A stretch of DNA of 64,000 nt from Verrucomicrobiota bacterium (GTDB taxonomy: Bacteria > Verrucomicrobiota > Kiritimatiellia > SS1-B-03-39 > UBA6053), in assembly GCA_020831625.1 (NCBI GenBank), contig JAFIGD010000023.1:1-64000 (forward strand), in the 5' to 3' direction. Within the stretch, counting starts at the first letter, position 1, and the number at the start of each line of letters is the position of its first letter. Shown piece by piece: positions 8,417 through 20,079 of this stretch. The position numbers and the translations under genes were made by a program. The notes below the pieces were generated by a model that saw nothing but the letters and a program-made list of their open reading frames with translations, was not told the origin of the DNA and did not search any database.

Positions 8417-9480
8417 CCCTCGAGGAACTGCTCGATCATCCCTGCGCCTGGTTCGTGGATCACGCCTGCGGAGAAATCGCCATCTCCTCGCGAATCCGCC
8501 TCGCCCGCAATGTCGCCGGCGTCCCCTTCCCCACCCGCGCCAGCGGCGCCCAGAAAAACGAAATCCGGCAGGAAATCCTGACCGTGCTGCGGGAGACCGA
8601 TCCGTTTGACTCCGGCCTTCTGGCGTCCACCGAGGAGATTTCCCCCTTTCAACGGCAACTGCTCTTCGAACGCAGCCTCATCAGCCGCGAGCATGCGGAA
8701 CTCGACGAGGGCGGAGCCATCGCCGTCAGCCGCGACGAACAGGATGTGGTCATGGTCAATGAGGAGGATCACCTCCGCCTTCAGGTGGTCCGTTCCGGTT
8801 TGAGCCTCCACGAAACCTGGGAGGAAATGACCCGGCTGGATGATGCGATCGACGACAAAATCGACTACGCCTTCGCCGAGCCCTACGGCTTTCTGACCTG
8901 CTGCCCCAGCAACACCGGCACCGGGATGCGGGCCGGGGTGATGCTGCATCTTCCCGGACTCGCGCTCATGGAGGAAATCCGCCCGGTCATGCGGGGCCTC
9001 GCCAAAATGGGCCTCGCCGTCCGCGGCCTGGGCGGCGAAGGCAGCGAGGCGGACGGATTTCTCTTTCAGATTTCCAACCAGATCACCCTCGGCAAAGCGG
9101 AGGAGGACATCCTCGACGATCTCAACGAAATCGTGGCCGAACTCATTCAGCACGAAGTTCACGCCCGCGCCCGCCTGGCCGAAAACCGTCCCAACGGACT
9201 GCGCGACAAAATCGGCCGCGCCGCCGGCGTGCTGCAAAACGCCTGGGAACTTCAGTCAAAAGAGGCTCTTGATCTGCTCTCGCTCGTCCGGCTGGGCGTG
9301 GCCATGGATCTGCTCAAACTGGACACACCCCATGTGATTGAGCAGCTGATGATTGAAGTTCGCCCTTGCCATCTGCAAAAATTAGCCGAAAAAGAGCTGA
9401 ATCCCGCTGAACGGGACAGATTTCGCGCCGAGTGGGTGCGATCAAAGCTTGCCGATTTATCAAAAGGACCTAAACTGTAA
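8413..9480 (+). CDS. mcsB: Protein-arginine kinase
   Basis: McsB phosphorylates arginines on misfolded proteins, which marks them for ClpC. The 355-residue protein is a phosphagen-kinase-fold enzyme: SSRIRLARNV (25-34), NEEDHLR (116-122), the essential Cys164 in CCPSNTGTGMR, and GEGSEADGF (about 208-216). It has the C-terminal helical part typical of McsB rather than of creatine kinases, including HARARL. It is followed three bases later by clpC, so kinase and unfoldase are made together. No ctsR gene is present in the operon, unlike Bacillus. Confidence 0.92.
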   Translation: MTLEELLDHPCAWFVDHACGEIAISSRIRLARNVAGVPFPTRASGAQKNEIRQEILTVLRETDPFDSGLLASTEEISPFQRQLLFERSLISREHAELDEGGAIAVSRDEQDVVMVNEEDHLRLQVVRSGLSLHETWEEMTRLDDAIDDKIDYAFAEPYGFLTCCPSNTGTGMRAGVMLHLPGLALMEEIRPVMRGLAKMGLAVRGLGGEGSEADGFLFQISNQITLGKAEEDILDDLNEIVAELIQHEVHARARLAENRPNGLRDKIGRAAGVLQNAWELQSKEALDLLSLVRLGVAMDLLKLDTPHVIEQLMIEVRPCHLQKLAEKELNPAERDRFRAEWVRSKLADLSKGPKL

Positions 9481-9483
9481 CTC

Positions 9484-11942
<2,459 letters not shown>

Positions 11943-11946
<4 letters not shown>

Positions 11947-12797
11947 CCCTGTTGCTGAACAGTTTAAGCTGGTTTCTCGGGCGCCTCCCTCTCCGGGGGG
12001 CGCTTGTTTTGGGCCGCGGTCTGGGTGCGTCGGCCGCCCTCTTCGCCCGCCGCCGCCATGAAGTCATCGAACGGATCATGACCAGCCTCGATGTCGATGT
12101 TGTCGAGGCCGCACGCATCCGCAAACGCATGTACCGGAACCTGGGGATGACGGCGGTGGAGTTTCTTCGCCAGCCGCACATGACCGAAGCCGAGGTCAGG
12201 GATCACATTCACTTTGAGGGCCTCGAACATGTGCCGCCGCTTGGCACGCCCGCCCTGGCGCTGGTAACGCACACCGGGAACTGGGAACTCCTCGCCGCCG
12301 CCTCGCCGCTGTTTTATCCGAACCCCCTGCATGTGGTGGTCAAAGCGCTGAAACCGGAGTCCCTGAACACCTGGATCACCCGGACCCGCTCCCGCTGGGG
12401 CACGAGCATCCATGACCGGCGGGGTTCCGCCCGCGATCTCCTCAAAATCCTCAATAAAGGGGACATCCTCGCGTTCATTCTGGACCAGAACGCAAAACGA
12501 AACTGGGGGGTATTTGTCGATTTCTTCGGGAAACCCGCCTGCACCAGCGACGGCCTTTCCCAACTGGCGGCGATGAAACAACTGAACACCTATCCCGTGT
12601 TCTGCCGAAGAATGGAGGACAACACGCTCAAGGTCACCATTCTTCCGCCCCTCCCCCCGCCCGCCGGCCGCGAACCGGAGGACATTCTTGCCCATACCCG
12701 CGCCTGCACCCTTGAAATCGAACGGTTCATCCGGCAATATCCCGACCAGTGGATCTGGATGCACCGCCGCTGGCGGACGAAACCGGAAGTGGCGTAA
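11943..12797 (+). CDS. Lipid A biosynthesis acyltransferase family (LpxL/HtrB-like)
   Basis: Members add a secondary acyl chain to Kdo-lipid A at the inner membrane. The 284-residue protein has the HX4E catalytic motif in THTGNWE (about 101-107), an N-terminal hydrophobic anchor, and the later DQN and GKPACTSDG segments of the family. The GTG start lies inside the last codons of clpC (four-base overlap), so it is translated with the protease operon, an unexpected partner that may link envelope stress with protein quality control. The acyl donor cannot be inferred. Confidence 0.82.
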
Positions 12798-12873
12798 GCC
12801 CCTGTAAGGATTCTGGTCGGGATACGTTTCATTCCTACCCTCAACTCCAATCCAATCCAAACCCGGGAACGCC

Positions 12874-13425
12874 ATGAAGTTTTTTCTGCTGCTGATCGCC
12901 TCTTTGTTTGCCGTACAGACCATCCTTTCCGCCGGCACAAGTCTTCACGATTTTGACATGCCCGATATTGAAGGCAATCCTGTCAGCCTTTCCGACTTCA
13001 AAGGCCGGGTGGTCTTAATCGTGAACACGGCCTCCCGTTGCGGATTCACGCGTCAATACGCGGATCTGGTCCAGCTGCAAACCGATTTCGAAGACAAACC
13101 ATTCACGGTTGTCGGATTTCCCGCGAACAACTTCGGAAACCAGGAGCCCGGCTCCAATGAGGAAATCGCCCAGTTCTGCGAAGACCGGTTCGGAGTGAAT
13201 TTCCCCATGTTCGCACGCACATCCGTCCGCGGTGACGACATTTCCCCGCTGTTTCAGTATCTCACCACCGCCGAAAACCCGGACTTTACCGGAAAGATCC
13301 GGTGGAACTTTGAAAAAATCCTCGTCGGGCCCGACGGGACTGTTTTGCGCCGCTTTCGGTCTATGACCTCTCCCAACAGCCCCACAATCCGTAACGCTAT
13401 TCAAGAAGTACTTGAGAAAATGTGA
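12874..13425 (+). CDS. Glutathione peroxidase family protein, exported
   Basis: These thiol peroxidases reduce hydrogen and organic peroxides, and bacterial members usually use thioredoxin. The 183-residue protein begins with a signal peptide (about 1-20, cleavage likely near SAG) and contains NTASRCGFTRQY (peroxidatic Cys, not selenocysteine), GFPANNFGNQEPGSNEEI and WNFEKILVGPDG. It should act in the periplasm. It stands alone between the acyltransferase and a thioesterase gene; no strong ribosome-binding sequence precedes the ATG. Confidence 0.9.
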   Translation: MKFFLLLIASLFAVQTILSAGTSLHDFDMPDIEGNPVSLSDFKGRVVLIVNTASRCGFTRQYADLVQLQTDFEDKPFTVVGFPANNFGNQEPGSNEEIAQFCEDRFGVNFPMFARTSVRGDDISPLFQYLTTAENPDFTGKIRWNFEKILVGPDGTVLRRFRSMTSPNSPTIRNAIQEVLEKM

Positions 13426-13472
13426 AATTCACACATTTAGGTTGATTCCGTCAAAATTACGGGTCATGATTA

Positions 13473-13880
13473 ATGGTAATGAACGTTTTCACCTATGATT
13501 TCACACCTCAATTCGCCGACACGGATGCTGCGGGCATCGTGCATTTTGCAAAAACCCTTTGTTTTGTTGAAGAAGCGGAACATCAGCTGTTGAGGTCCCT
13601 GGGTTACCCTGTAAACCCTGCAGACCCTTCCTGTCTTCAATGGCCCCGGGTGGCCTGCACCGCCGAATATTTGCGTCCAATTGAGGCCTTTCATTCGTTG
13701 AAGGTTAATCTGACCGTCAAGCGTTTGGGATCAACCAGCATAACCTGGCATTGGGAGATTCACGGGCAGAATCACTCCTATGCCCGGGGGGAATTGAAGA
13801 CCGTCTGTTGTCGAATCGTCAACAACCGGATTGAACCCGGACCGATTCCCGACGCGCTGAGACAGGTGCTCAGCGCTTAG
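13473..13880 (+). CDS. Acyl-CoA thioesterase, 4HBT/YbgC family
   Basis: Hotdog-fold thioesterases hydrolyse acyl- or aryl-CoA esters. The 135-residue protein has the diagnostic FADTDAAGIVHFA stretch (about 12-24), with the catalytic Asp, and otherwise matches the single hotdog domain in length. The resemblance includes the DHNA-CoA hydrolase branch of menaquinone synthesis, but no menaquinone genes are near to support this. The start could be 13473 or the ATG two codons later (13479). Its 3' end overlaps the convergent site-2 protease gene by 11 bases. Confidence 0.8.
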   Translation: MVMNVFTYDFTPQFADTDAAGIVHFAKTLCFVEEAEHQLLRSLGYPVNPADPSCLQWPRVACTAEYLRPIEAFHSLKVNLTVKRLGSTSITWHWEIHGQNHSYARGELKTVCCRIVNNRIEPGPIPDALRQVLSA

Positions 13881-14745
13881 AAGACGAGAAGGTTTCTTCA
13901 AAAAGATCCCGGGCGGTCATCACCACATCGCCCCAAAATCCGCTGAGATCCGCCTTGGCGGATTTTTTGTTTTCGGAAGCATACGGAGGAGGACTCACTT
14001 CGACATGATTCAAGTCGCCCGCCGCCGCATTGGCCCCGATGGCCGCGCCGCCGAACATTTGCTCCTGCATGGCTTTGAGCCTCATCATGCGATATTCCGA
14101 TCCTGCCACCCAAAGAAGGAAGAAACCGATGATGATGAAATTAATGCCTTTTGTGGTGAATCCAATAACCAACAAGACGATGGCGATGCTTTTTCCCAGC
14201 CCGGCCGCGATCCGGGTCGCCTCCAGCATCCCCTTTTTCTGAGCCAGAACCCCGCGCAAAACCCGGCCGCCGTCCATGGGGAAACTCGGCAGCAAATTAA
14301 AGAAAAAGAGCAGCCCGTTCATGTACGTAAAAATATAAAACGCGGCCCCGGCGATTTCCCATCCCGACGCGTAGAACAGACGACTGAGCAACAGCCCCGA
14401 CAAGGCCAACACCAGGCTCACATACGGTCCCGCCAGCGCGATTCGGATCTCATGCCTCGGGTTTTCCACGTCCCCCCGCAAGCGGAGCACGCCGCCGACC
14501 GGGGTAAGGATGATGTCCTGCGCCCGCATATGATACCGCTGAGCCACCAACATATGCCCCAGTTCATGCAGGGCGACACTGGTCAGCAACAGGGTGATAA
14601 ACAATAGGGTGATCCAAAGCCTCCAGGCGGGAGGCATGTCCATCTTCTCCATCGCTCCGTAAACCCAGGGCAACAGGAAAAAGGCCGTCACATGAATTTT
14701 GATCGGCACCCCGCGCACAGTCGTCAATAGTATAGAACCTAACAT
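13870..14745 (-). CDS. Site-2 protease family (M50) membrane metalloprotease
   Basis: Intramembrane zinc proteases of this family cleave transmembrane regulators such as anti-sigma factors. The 291-residue protein has HELGHML (about 62-68) in a membrane helix and the second zinc motif NLLPSFPMDGGR (about 149-160), with four to six helices. A cytoplasmic tail of about 80 residues lacks the CBS pair found in some homologues. No PDZ domain is visible. The gene is alone on the minus strand, convergent with a thioesterase, so its substrate is unknown. Confidence 0.85.
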   Translation of the reverse strand: MLGSILLTTVRGVPIKIHVTAFFLLPWVYGAMEKMDMPPAWRLWITLLFITLLLTSVALHELGHMLVAQRYHMRAQDIILTPVGGVLRLRGDVENPRHEIRIALAGPYVSLVLALSGLLLSRLFYASGWEIAGAAFYIFTYMNGLLFFFNLLPSFPMDGGRVLRGVLAQKKGMLEATRIAAGLGKSIAIVLLVIGFTTKGINFIIIGFFLLWVAGSEYRMMRLKAMQEQMFGGAAIGANAAAGDLNHVEVSPPPYASENKKSAKADLSGFWGDVVMTARDLFEETFSSSKR

Positions 14746-14819
14746 ATCATCCCCTTACCGCTGATCGCGGGAAGATCCAGACACTTTGCGTTTTTCCTGA
14801 TGCCATGGCCCTAAGTACG

Positions 14820-15845
14820 TTATTCCGCATTGGCCGCGGCGGGGCGCCGGATGGCCGGACAGCAATTGGCAGGGCAGACATCGTGTTTGGGCGGCAGGCG
14901 GCCGATCGCGCGCCGCTCCGGCAGATCCAGAGCCCGCTCGCGGATCAGTTCGACAATCATTTCGATCATCCGGGGATCATTGCCCGGCGTTGAGGCCCGC
15001 ACATATCCCAATCCGAGCTTGGCGGCATGGTCACGCGCCTCCAGGTCCAAGTCAAAAAGCACCTCCATGTGATCGGACACAAAGCCCAGGGGAGACACCA
15101 CCACCGCGGGCACACCCTTTTCCTTGAGCGCGTCCAAATGATCGCAAATGTCCGGTTCCAGCCAGGGCACATGAGGCGGACCGCTGCGGCTTTGATACAC
15201 CAGATCCCAGGTGTTCAGTTCGAGCCGTTCCGCCACCAGCCGCGCCGCCTCCCCCAGCTGATCCGTGTAGGCCGAGGTGTTCGCCATCGCCATGGGAATG
15301 CTGTGCGCGGTGAACACCACCCGGGCCTCCGCTTTTTGCGCCGGAGGCAGCAAATCCAGCGCCTCCGCGACCTTGTCCGACACCGTTTCAATGAACAGCG
15401 GATGATTGAAAAACACCCGGATCTTATCGAATGCCGGCGCGCCGTCCCCCAGGTCCGCCTGAGCGTTCATCAGGTTTTCCCGGTACTGCCTGCAGCCGGA
15501 ATAGCAGCTGAATCCACTGGTGATGTACACCAGAACCTTTTTGCAGCCCTGATCCATACATTCCCGCATCACATCGGGAATGTACGGAGGGGTGTTGCGG
15601 TTCGCCAACAGTACCGGAAGCTCCACGCCCGCCGCCGGAAGCGACTGTTTCAACTGTTCGACCAGTTCGCGGTTCTGGGCGTTGATCGGACTCACCCCGC
15701 CGAAAAGTTCGTAGTGATGGGCCACCTCCAGCTTGCGCGCCTCCGGAACCCCCTTGCCGCGGAGAACGTTTTCCAGAAACGGCATCACCTCCTCCATGCC
15801 CTCGGGTCCGCCGAACGAAACCACTAAAATCGCGTCATACTTCAT
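14820..15845 (-). CDS. hemH: Ferrochelatase (possibly coproporphyrin ferrochelatase)
   Basis: It inserts ferrous iron into a porphyrin. The 341-residue protein starts at the ATG at 15845, preceded by AGAGGA; the much longer open frame upstream is a shadow. Family motifs seen are VVSFGGPEG near the start, TAHSIP (catalytic His), and GFVSDHMEVLFDLD. The last 20 residues hold CPANCC, reminiscent of the C-terminal cysteine cluster that binds [2Fe-2S] in actinobacterial enzymes. A chlorite-dismutase-family protein at 54051 could supply the later coproheme decarboxylation. A strong divergent promoter lies just upstream. Confidence 0.92.
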   Translation of the reverse strand: MKYDAILVVSFGGPEGMEEVMPFLENVLRGKGVPEARKLEVAHHYELFGGVSPINAQNRELVEQLKQSLPAAGVELPVLLANRNTPPYIPDVMRECMDQGCKKVLVYITSGFSCYSGCRQYRENLMNAQADLGDGAPAFDKIRVFFNHPLFIETVSDKVAEALDLLPPAQKAEARVVFTAHSIPMAMANTSAYTDQLGEAARLVAERLELNTWDLVYQSRSGPPHVPWLEPDICDHLDALKEKGVPAVVVSPLGFVSDHMEVLFDLDLEARDHAAKLGLGYVRASTPGNDPRMIEMIVELIRERALDLPERRAIGRLPPKHDVCPANCCPAIRRPAAANAE

Positions 15846-15867
15846 TCCGAAATCCTCTCGAATTGGG

Positions 15868-15895
15868 TTGCATTGAATGGTCACCAATCTAGAAG
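15868..15895 (+). promoter_or_regulatory. Putative promoter for the SpoU methyltransferase gene
   Basis: TTGCAT, 16 bases and TAGAAG on the plus strand give a start near 15902. Its -10 hexamer overlaps that of the divergent hemH promoter, so only one polymerase could bind at a time. Confidence 0.4.
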
Positions 15896-15913
15896 CGTAA
15901 ATCCATTTGTCAA
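15886..15913 (-). promoter_or_regulatory. Putative strong promoter for hemH
   Basis: On the minus strand, consensus TTGACA, 16 bases and TAGATT lead to a start about 34 bases before the hemH ATG. It is one of the best sigma70-like matches in the window. Confidence 0.55.
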
Positions 15914-15935
15914 CGATCCCCACAAACGATTGCCC

Positions 15936-16673
15936 ATGCGAACCCGCCCCTCCGAACACGAATACCTTTACGGTCTGCACCCCTGCCTGGAAGCCCTCCG
16001 CGCCGGGCGCCGCGCCTGCCTCGAACTCCTGCTCGACGAACAGGCGGCCGCCGACCGGTTCGCGCCCCTCCTCCGCGCCGCGCAACAGGCCGGAGTCCGC
16101 GCCCGCCACACCAACAAGCAGGAACTTTTCAACTGCTGCGGCAGCAAGCAGCATCAGGGCGTGGTCCTATACGCCTCCGCGTTTCCGTACACCGAACTCG
16201 ACGACAGCCTTTTCGAACAGCCCCGTCTGCTTCTGCTCGACAACATCGAGGACCCGCGAAACGCCGGCGCCATTCTCCGCTCCGCCGATCTTTTCGGCTT
16301 CAACACCGTGCTCATGCCCCTGCGCGGCTCCACGGATATTTATCCCTCCGTGGTCAAAACCAGCGCCGGAGCCTGCGAGCACCTCAGCATTGTCCGCGCC
16401 GCCAACAGCACCCGCTATGTCAAACGCGCCCGCGAAGTCGGATACCGGATCATCGCCCTGGACATGCAGGGCGACACGGACCTCGCCGCGATCCCCGTGT
16501 CCGATCCCCGTCCCCTCCTGCTCGTGATTGGCGGCGAGGACAAACGCATCGGTCAGTATATCCTCAACGAGGCCGATGTCACCGCCCGCATTCCCCAGCA
16601 CGGCCACATCAACAGCCTCAACGCCAGTGTCGCCGCCGGGATTGCGCTTTACCATTTCTCGATTATGACGTAA
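15936..16673 (+). CDS. SpoU/TrmH-family RNA 2'-O-methyltransferase (RlmB-like)
   Basis: These knotted SPOUT enzymes methylate ribose 2'-OH in rRNA or tRNA using SAM. The 245-residue protein has an N-terminal substrate-binding domain (EYLYGLHPCLEALRAG) and the SpoU domain with DNIEDPRNAGAILRSA (motif 1), VIGGEDKRIG (motif 2) and LNASVAAGIALYH (motif 3). I take the ATG at 15936 rather than 15873, because the earlier codons overlap the divergent promoter region and lack homologous character. The specific target nucleotide cannot be told. Confidence 0.88.
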   Translation: MRTRPSEHEYLYGLHPCLEALRAGRRACLELLLDEQAAADRFAPLLRAAQQAGVRARHTNKQELFNCCGSKQHQGVVLYASAFPYTELDDSLFEQPRLLLLDNIEDPRNAGAILRSADLFGFNTVLMPLRGSTDIYPSVVKTSAGACEHLSIVRAANSTRYVKRAREVGYRIIALDMQGDTDLAAIPVSDPRPLLLVIGGEDKRIGQYILNEADVTARIPQHGHINSLNASVAAGIALYHFSIMT

Positions 16674-16686
16674 GGTTCCTCTGTTC

Positions 16687-17901
16687 ATGGACAAAACTCA
16701 GCCGATTTTAACGCCCGACGAAACCCGAACCCTTGCCGAAATTGATCAGCCCGGCGGTTCCGGGGCCACCACGATGACCCTGGCCGAACGGCAGGATGCG
16801 CTCACCCGGGTCCAGCCCCACGGCGTGCAGCGCGACCGCGAACGCCTCATCGAAAACTTTGATCAGGTCATCCACGATCAGGTCATTTATTATCCTGTAT
16901 GTTACCGCTTCGCCGAGGAAATCGGCCGCGGACGCCAGGGGGTGGTCTACATGGCCAACCGTCAGGGAGGACGGGGCTGTCTGACCCGGCACGCGATTAA
17001 AGTCTTCGACCCCGGCATCTACTCCTCTCCGGCTCTGTACTGGACAGACATGGGACGTATCGCCAGTCAGATTTCCGTGATGCAGCGCCTCCGCAGCCCC
17101 AACCTGGTCTCCATGGAGACCTACGACGAAGTCAACGGCATCGGCTACCTGCAGATGGAACTCATCAACGGCGTCGACCTCCGCTATCTGCTCACCGGAC
17201 GGCGCATGGATCAGGTGGCCCAGCTCATGGCTCCCCACGAATGGGATCTGATGCACGACGCGATTTTCCGCCGGCACGGCGACAACCTCGCCATGCAGCC
17301 CGGGGTCGCGATCTATCTCATGCGGATGATGCTCAAAGGACTCGAGGCCCTCCATGAAGCCGGATTTATCCACAGCGACATGAAGCCCTCCAACGTCATG
17401 GTCGACCAGTTCGGCTATGTGAAAGTCATTGACTACGGCCGCGCCGTCAAACCCCGCGAAAAAGTCTCCATCCTCCTCGGAAGCCCCCTGTATATGGCCC
17501 CCGAAAACCACCGCCGGGAGCCCGCCACCGAACAGTCCGATATCTACGGCGTCGGCATGGTCGGCCTCGAACTCCTCCGCGGCGAACCGCTGGTCGACGC
17601 CCGCAGCATGACCGAAGAGGATCTCTACCACTTTAAAATGGATCTTCCGAACCACTTTCACGATCTGCTTCCCGGGCACATCCGGGAGAACAAAGAGTTT
17701 GTCGAAGTGCTCGCCAAATTCGTGGAGCCCGACCCCAACCGCCGTTACGCCAACGTGGTGGCGGCCGAGACCGAACAGGAGGGACTCCGCATCGTTCACA
17801 AACAGCTCATGGCCATGGGCAAGGATGTCGACTACTCCCGCGTGCTCGGCGGCTACATGAGCCGTCTCTGCCGGCTTCGCCGCGGGGAAGTGCTCGTCTG
17901 A
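16687..17901 (+). CDS. Ser/Thr protein kinase-like protein (non-RD type)
   Basis: The 404-residue protein is a Hanks-type kinase domain without membrane helix or sensor domain. It has the glycine loop EIGRGRQGVVY (about 78-88), the Lys in AIKVF, IHSDMKPSNVMV in the catalytic loop (HSD instead of HRD), DYG in place of DFG, and SPLYMAPE. The catalytic Asp, Asn and metal-binding Asp are all kept, so it may be active although the activation-loop arginine is missing. About 75 residues precede the domain. It starts 13 bases after the methyltransferase stop. An FHA protein, a possible phosphothreonine reader, is encoded at 53428. Confidence 0.85.
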   Translation: MDKTQPILTPDETRTLAEIDQPGGSGATTMTLAERQDALTRVQPHGVQRDRERLIENFDQVIHDQVIYYPVCYRFAEEIGRGRQGVVYMANRQGGRGCLTRHAIKVFDPGIYSSPALYWTDMGRIASQISVMQRLRSPNLVSMETYDEVNGIGYLQMELINGVDLRYLLTGRRMDQVAQLMAPHEWDLMHDAIFRRHGDNLAMQPGVAIYLMRMMLKGLEALHEAGFIHSDMKPSNVMVDQFGYVKVIDYGRAVKPREKVSILLGSPLYMAPENHRREPATEQSDIYGVGMVGLELLRGEPLVDARSMTEEDLYHFKMDLPNHFHDLLPGHIRENKEFVEVLAKFVEPDPNRRYANVVAAETEQEGLRIVHKQLMAMGKDVDYSRVLGGYMSRLCRLRRGEVLV

Positions 17902-18006
17902 TCCGCCTGTAAAAATCAAGAAAGAGGATTGCCAGAGGCCCGGGAAGGGATTAAGGACATCCAACCGACAAACGGTATCAACCACATTGAGGAGTTAACA
18001 CATTTT

Positions 18007-18648
18007 ATGAATATTCTGCACATCTGCGCCGACCCCCAGCCCATGGAAGAAGCCGCGTCCAAACAAATCGCCGCCTCCTTCTTCGCCCAGCTGGTGAGCC
18101 TTAACGAAAACGCCCGCATCACCAATGTGGACCTCACCCTTGAGCAGCCTGCCGAATACACCACTGAAGAATTCCGGAACTTCTGGTATCCGCAACTTAT
18201 CGACGGATATGTGCCCACCCGCGAGGAGGAGGCCGCCGCCCATTACGCCATCGAACAGGCCAATGTCGTCCGCGACACCGACATCCTCGTGCTCACCATG
18301 CCCATGTGGAATTATTCCATGCCCGCGATGATGAAAGCCTGGATCGATCACATCCTCAATCCCGGTCTTCTTTACGACATCACCGATAAAGGCAACGTGG
18401 CCAACCACCATATCAAAAAACTGGTCCTGCTCGTCAGCTCCCACCAGGTGTTCACCGAAGGCGATCCCCGCGACGGCCTCACCCCCGCGATCGAGACCTC
18501 CTTTGAGGATATCGGCCTCAGCGACGTGAGCGTCATCTGGGCCGACGGCCAAAACCCCAAAATCCACGTCGATTTCGAACAGCGCAAAGCGGTCGCCATC
18601 GAAGCGGCCGAAGAACTCGCCGAAGAAATCTGCGAAGACTTCAACTGA
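18007..18648 (+). CDS. FMN-dependent NADH:quinone/azo oxidoreductase (AzoR-like)
   Basis: These flavodoxin-like dimeric enzymes reduce quinones and azo compounds with NADH. The 213-residue protein shows MPMWNYSMPAMMKAWIDHI, the FMN-binding signature of AzoR, and DITDKGN and LLVSSHQVF later. I chose the ATG at 18007, with GAGGAG about ten bases before it, over the upstream open frame. It is encoded between the kinase and a phosphodiesterase family gene, with no clear functional link. Confidence 0.85.
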   Translation: MNILHICADPQPMEEAASKQIAASFFAQLVSLNENARITNVDLTLEQPAEYTTEEFRNFWYPQLIDGYVPTREEEAAAHYAIEQANVVRDTDILVLTMPMWNYSMPAMMKAWIDHILNPGLLYDITDKGNVANHHIKKLVLLVSSHQVFTEGDPRDGLTPAIETSFEDIGLSDVSVIWADGQNPKIHVDFEQRKAVAIEAAEELAEEICEDFN

Positions 18649-18685
18649 TCGGCCCCGGCCGGTCAACCCGCCGGAATCCTCCGCC

Positions 18686-20068
18686 ATGCAAACGCTTGCG
18701 GTGCTCAATGTCGTGGGGCTCACCCCCGCCCTCCTCGGCAAAAACACCCCCAACCTGACCGCATGGCTGCAAACAGGTCACCTTCGCCGCATCCGCCCGA
18801 TGCTGCCGTCGGTGACCTGTTCCGTTCAGGCCACCTACCTCACCGGCGTTCCGCCGAGCGATCACGGCATTGTGGCGAACGGCTGGTATTTCCGCGATCA
18901 CGACGAAATCAAATTCTGGCGGCAGTCCAACCGGCTGGTCCAGTCCCGGAAACTCTGGGAATCTCTCCGCGAGGCGGATCCCGATTTCACCTGCGCCAAT
19001 CTCTTCTGGTGGTACAACATGAACTCCACCGCGGATTTCGCCGCCACCCCCCGGCCGGTCTACCGGGCCGACGGTGTCAAAATCCCCGACATCCTCACCC
19101 GTCCCATGGCCCTGAGAGACACCCTCCGGGACGAACTCGGCCCCTTTCCGCTCTTCAACTTCTGGGGACCGAACACCAACATCCGCTCCTCGCAGTGGAT
19201 CGCCGACGCGGCGAAACGTGTCGCGGAACGCCACAACCCGACCCTCTCCCTGGTCTACCTCCCCCACCTCGATTACAATCTCCAGCGCATCGGCCCCGAT
19301 CATCCCGACATCGAAAACGATCTCCGCGAAATCGACGCCGTCTGCGGCGACCTCATCCGCTTTTATGAGGCCCGCGGCACCCGCGTCGTCGTGCTGTCCG
19401 AATACGGCATCGAGCCCGTGAACCGTCCGGTGCACCTCAACCGAGCCCTCCGCGAGGCGGGGCTCCTCCAGGTCCGCAACGAGGAGGGCGGTGAAATCCT
19501 CATCCCCGGAGAAAGCCGGGCCTTTGCGGTGGCGGACCATCAAATCGCGCACATCTATGTTCGGGATCCCCGCGACATCCCCGAAGTCAAAGCGCTTCTC
19601 GAATCCGTCCCCGGGGTGGCAGAGATCCTGCAGGGCGACCGCATCCGCGAGGCGGGCCTGGATCATCCCCGCTCCGGCGAACTCATCGCCCTCGCCGATC
19701 CCGGCGCATGGTTCACCTACTACTACTGGCTCGACAACACTCTGGCACCCGATTTCGCGCCCACGGTGGATATTCACAACAAACCCGGCTTCGACCCCGC
19801 CGAACTTCACCTCAACTCCGCCCTGCGCCTCCCCAAACTCCGCATCCTGCGCCGCATCCTGCAAAAAAAACTCGGATTCCGCTACACCCTCGATGTCATT
19901 CCCCTCAGCGGCGATCAGGTCAAAGGATCCCACGGCCGTCTGACCAAAGAGCCCGACACCTTTCCGGTCTTTCTCACCAATATACCCCTGGAGGCCCCCG
20001 ACACCCTTGAGGCCGTCGACGTCCACGACCTCCTGTTCCGCTGCTGCCTTTCCGACAGCAACCCCTGA
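18686..20068 (+). CDS. Alkaline-phosphatase-superfamily nucleotide pyrophosphatase/phosphodiesterase
   Basis: Members hydrolyse phosphomono- or diesters with two metals and a Thr/Ser nucleophile. The 460-residue protein shows the nucleophile region LPSVTCSVQATYLTGVPPSDHG (about 33-54), HLDYNLQRIGPDHP with metal ligands, and VVLSEYGI, where the usual SDHG is changed to SEYG. It has no signal peptide, so it appears cytoplasmic. Members in other bacteria act on nucleotide sugars or lipid headgroups; the substrate here is not identifiable. It follows the azoreductase by 37 bases. Confidence 0.8.
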   Translation: MQTLAVLNVVGLTPALLGKNTPNLTAWLQTGHLRRIRPMLPSVTCSVQATYLTGVPPSDHGIVANGWYFRDHDEIKFWRQSNRLVQSRKLWESLREADPDFTCANLFWWYNMNSTADFAATPRPVYRADGVKIPDILTRPMALRDTLRDELGPFPLFNFWGPNTNIRSSQWIADAAKRVAERHNPTLSLVYLPHLDYNLQRIGPDHPDIENDLREIDAVCGDLIRFYEARGTRVVVLSEYGIEPVNRPVHLNRALREAGLLQVRNEEGGEILIPGESRAFAVADHQIAHIYVRDPRDIPEVKALLESVPGVAEILQGDRIREAGLDHPRSGELIALADPGAWFTYYYWLDNTLAPDFAPTVDIHNKPGFDPAELHLNSALRLPKLRILRRILQKKLGFRYTLDVIPLSGDQVKGSHGRLTKEPDTFPVFLTNIPLEAPDTLEAVDVHDLLFRCCLSDSNP

Positions 20069-20079
20069 CGGCTCCGGGC

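Noticed and set aside
15846-16154. N-terminal extension of the ferrochelatase
   Set aside because: The extra residues are a shadow of the divergent SpoU gene; a ribosome-binding site supports the start at 15845.
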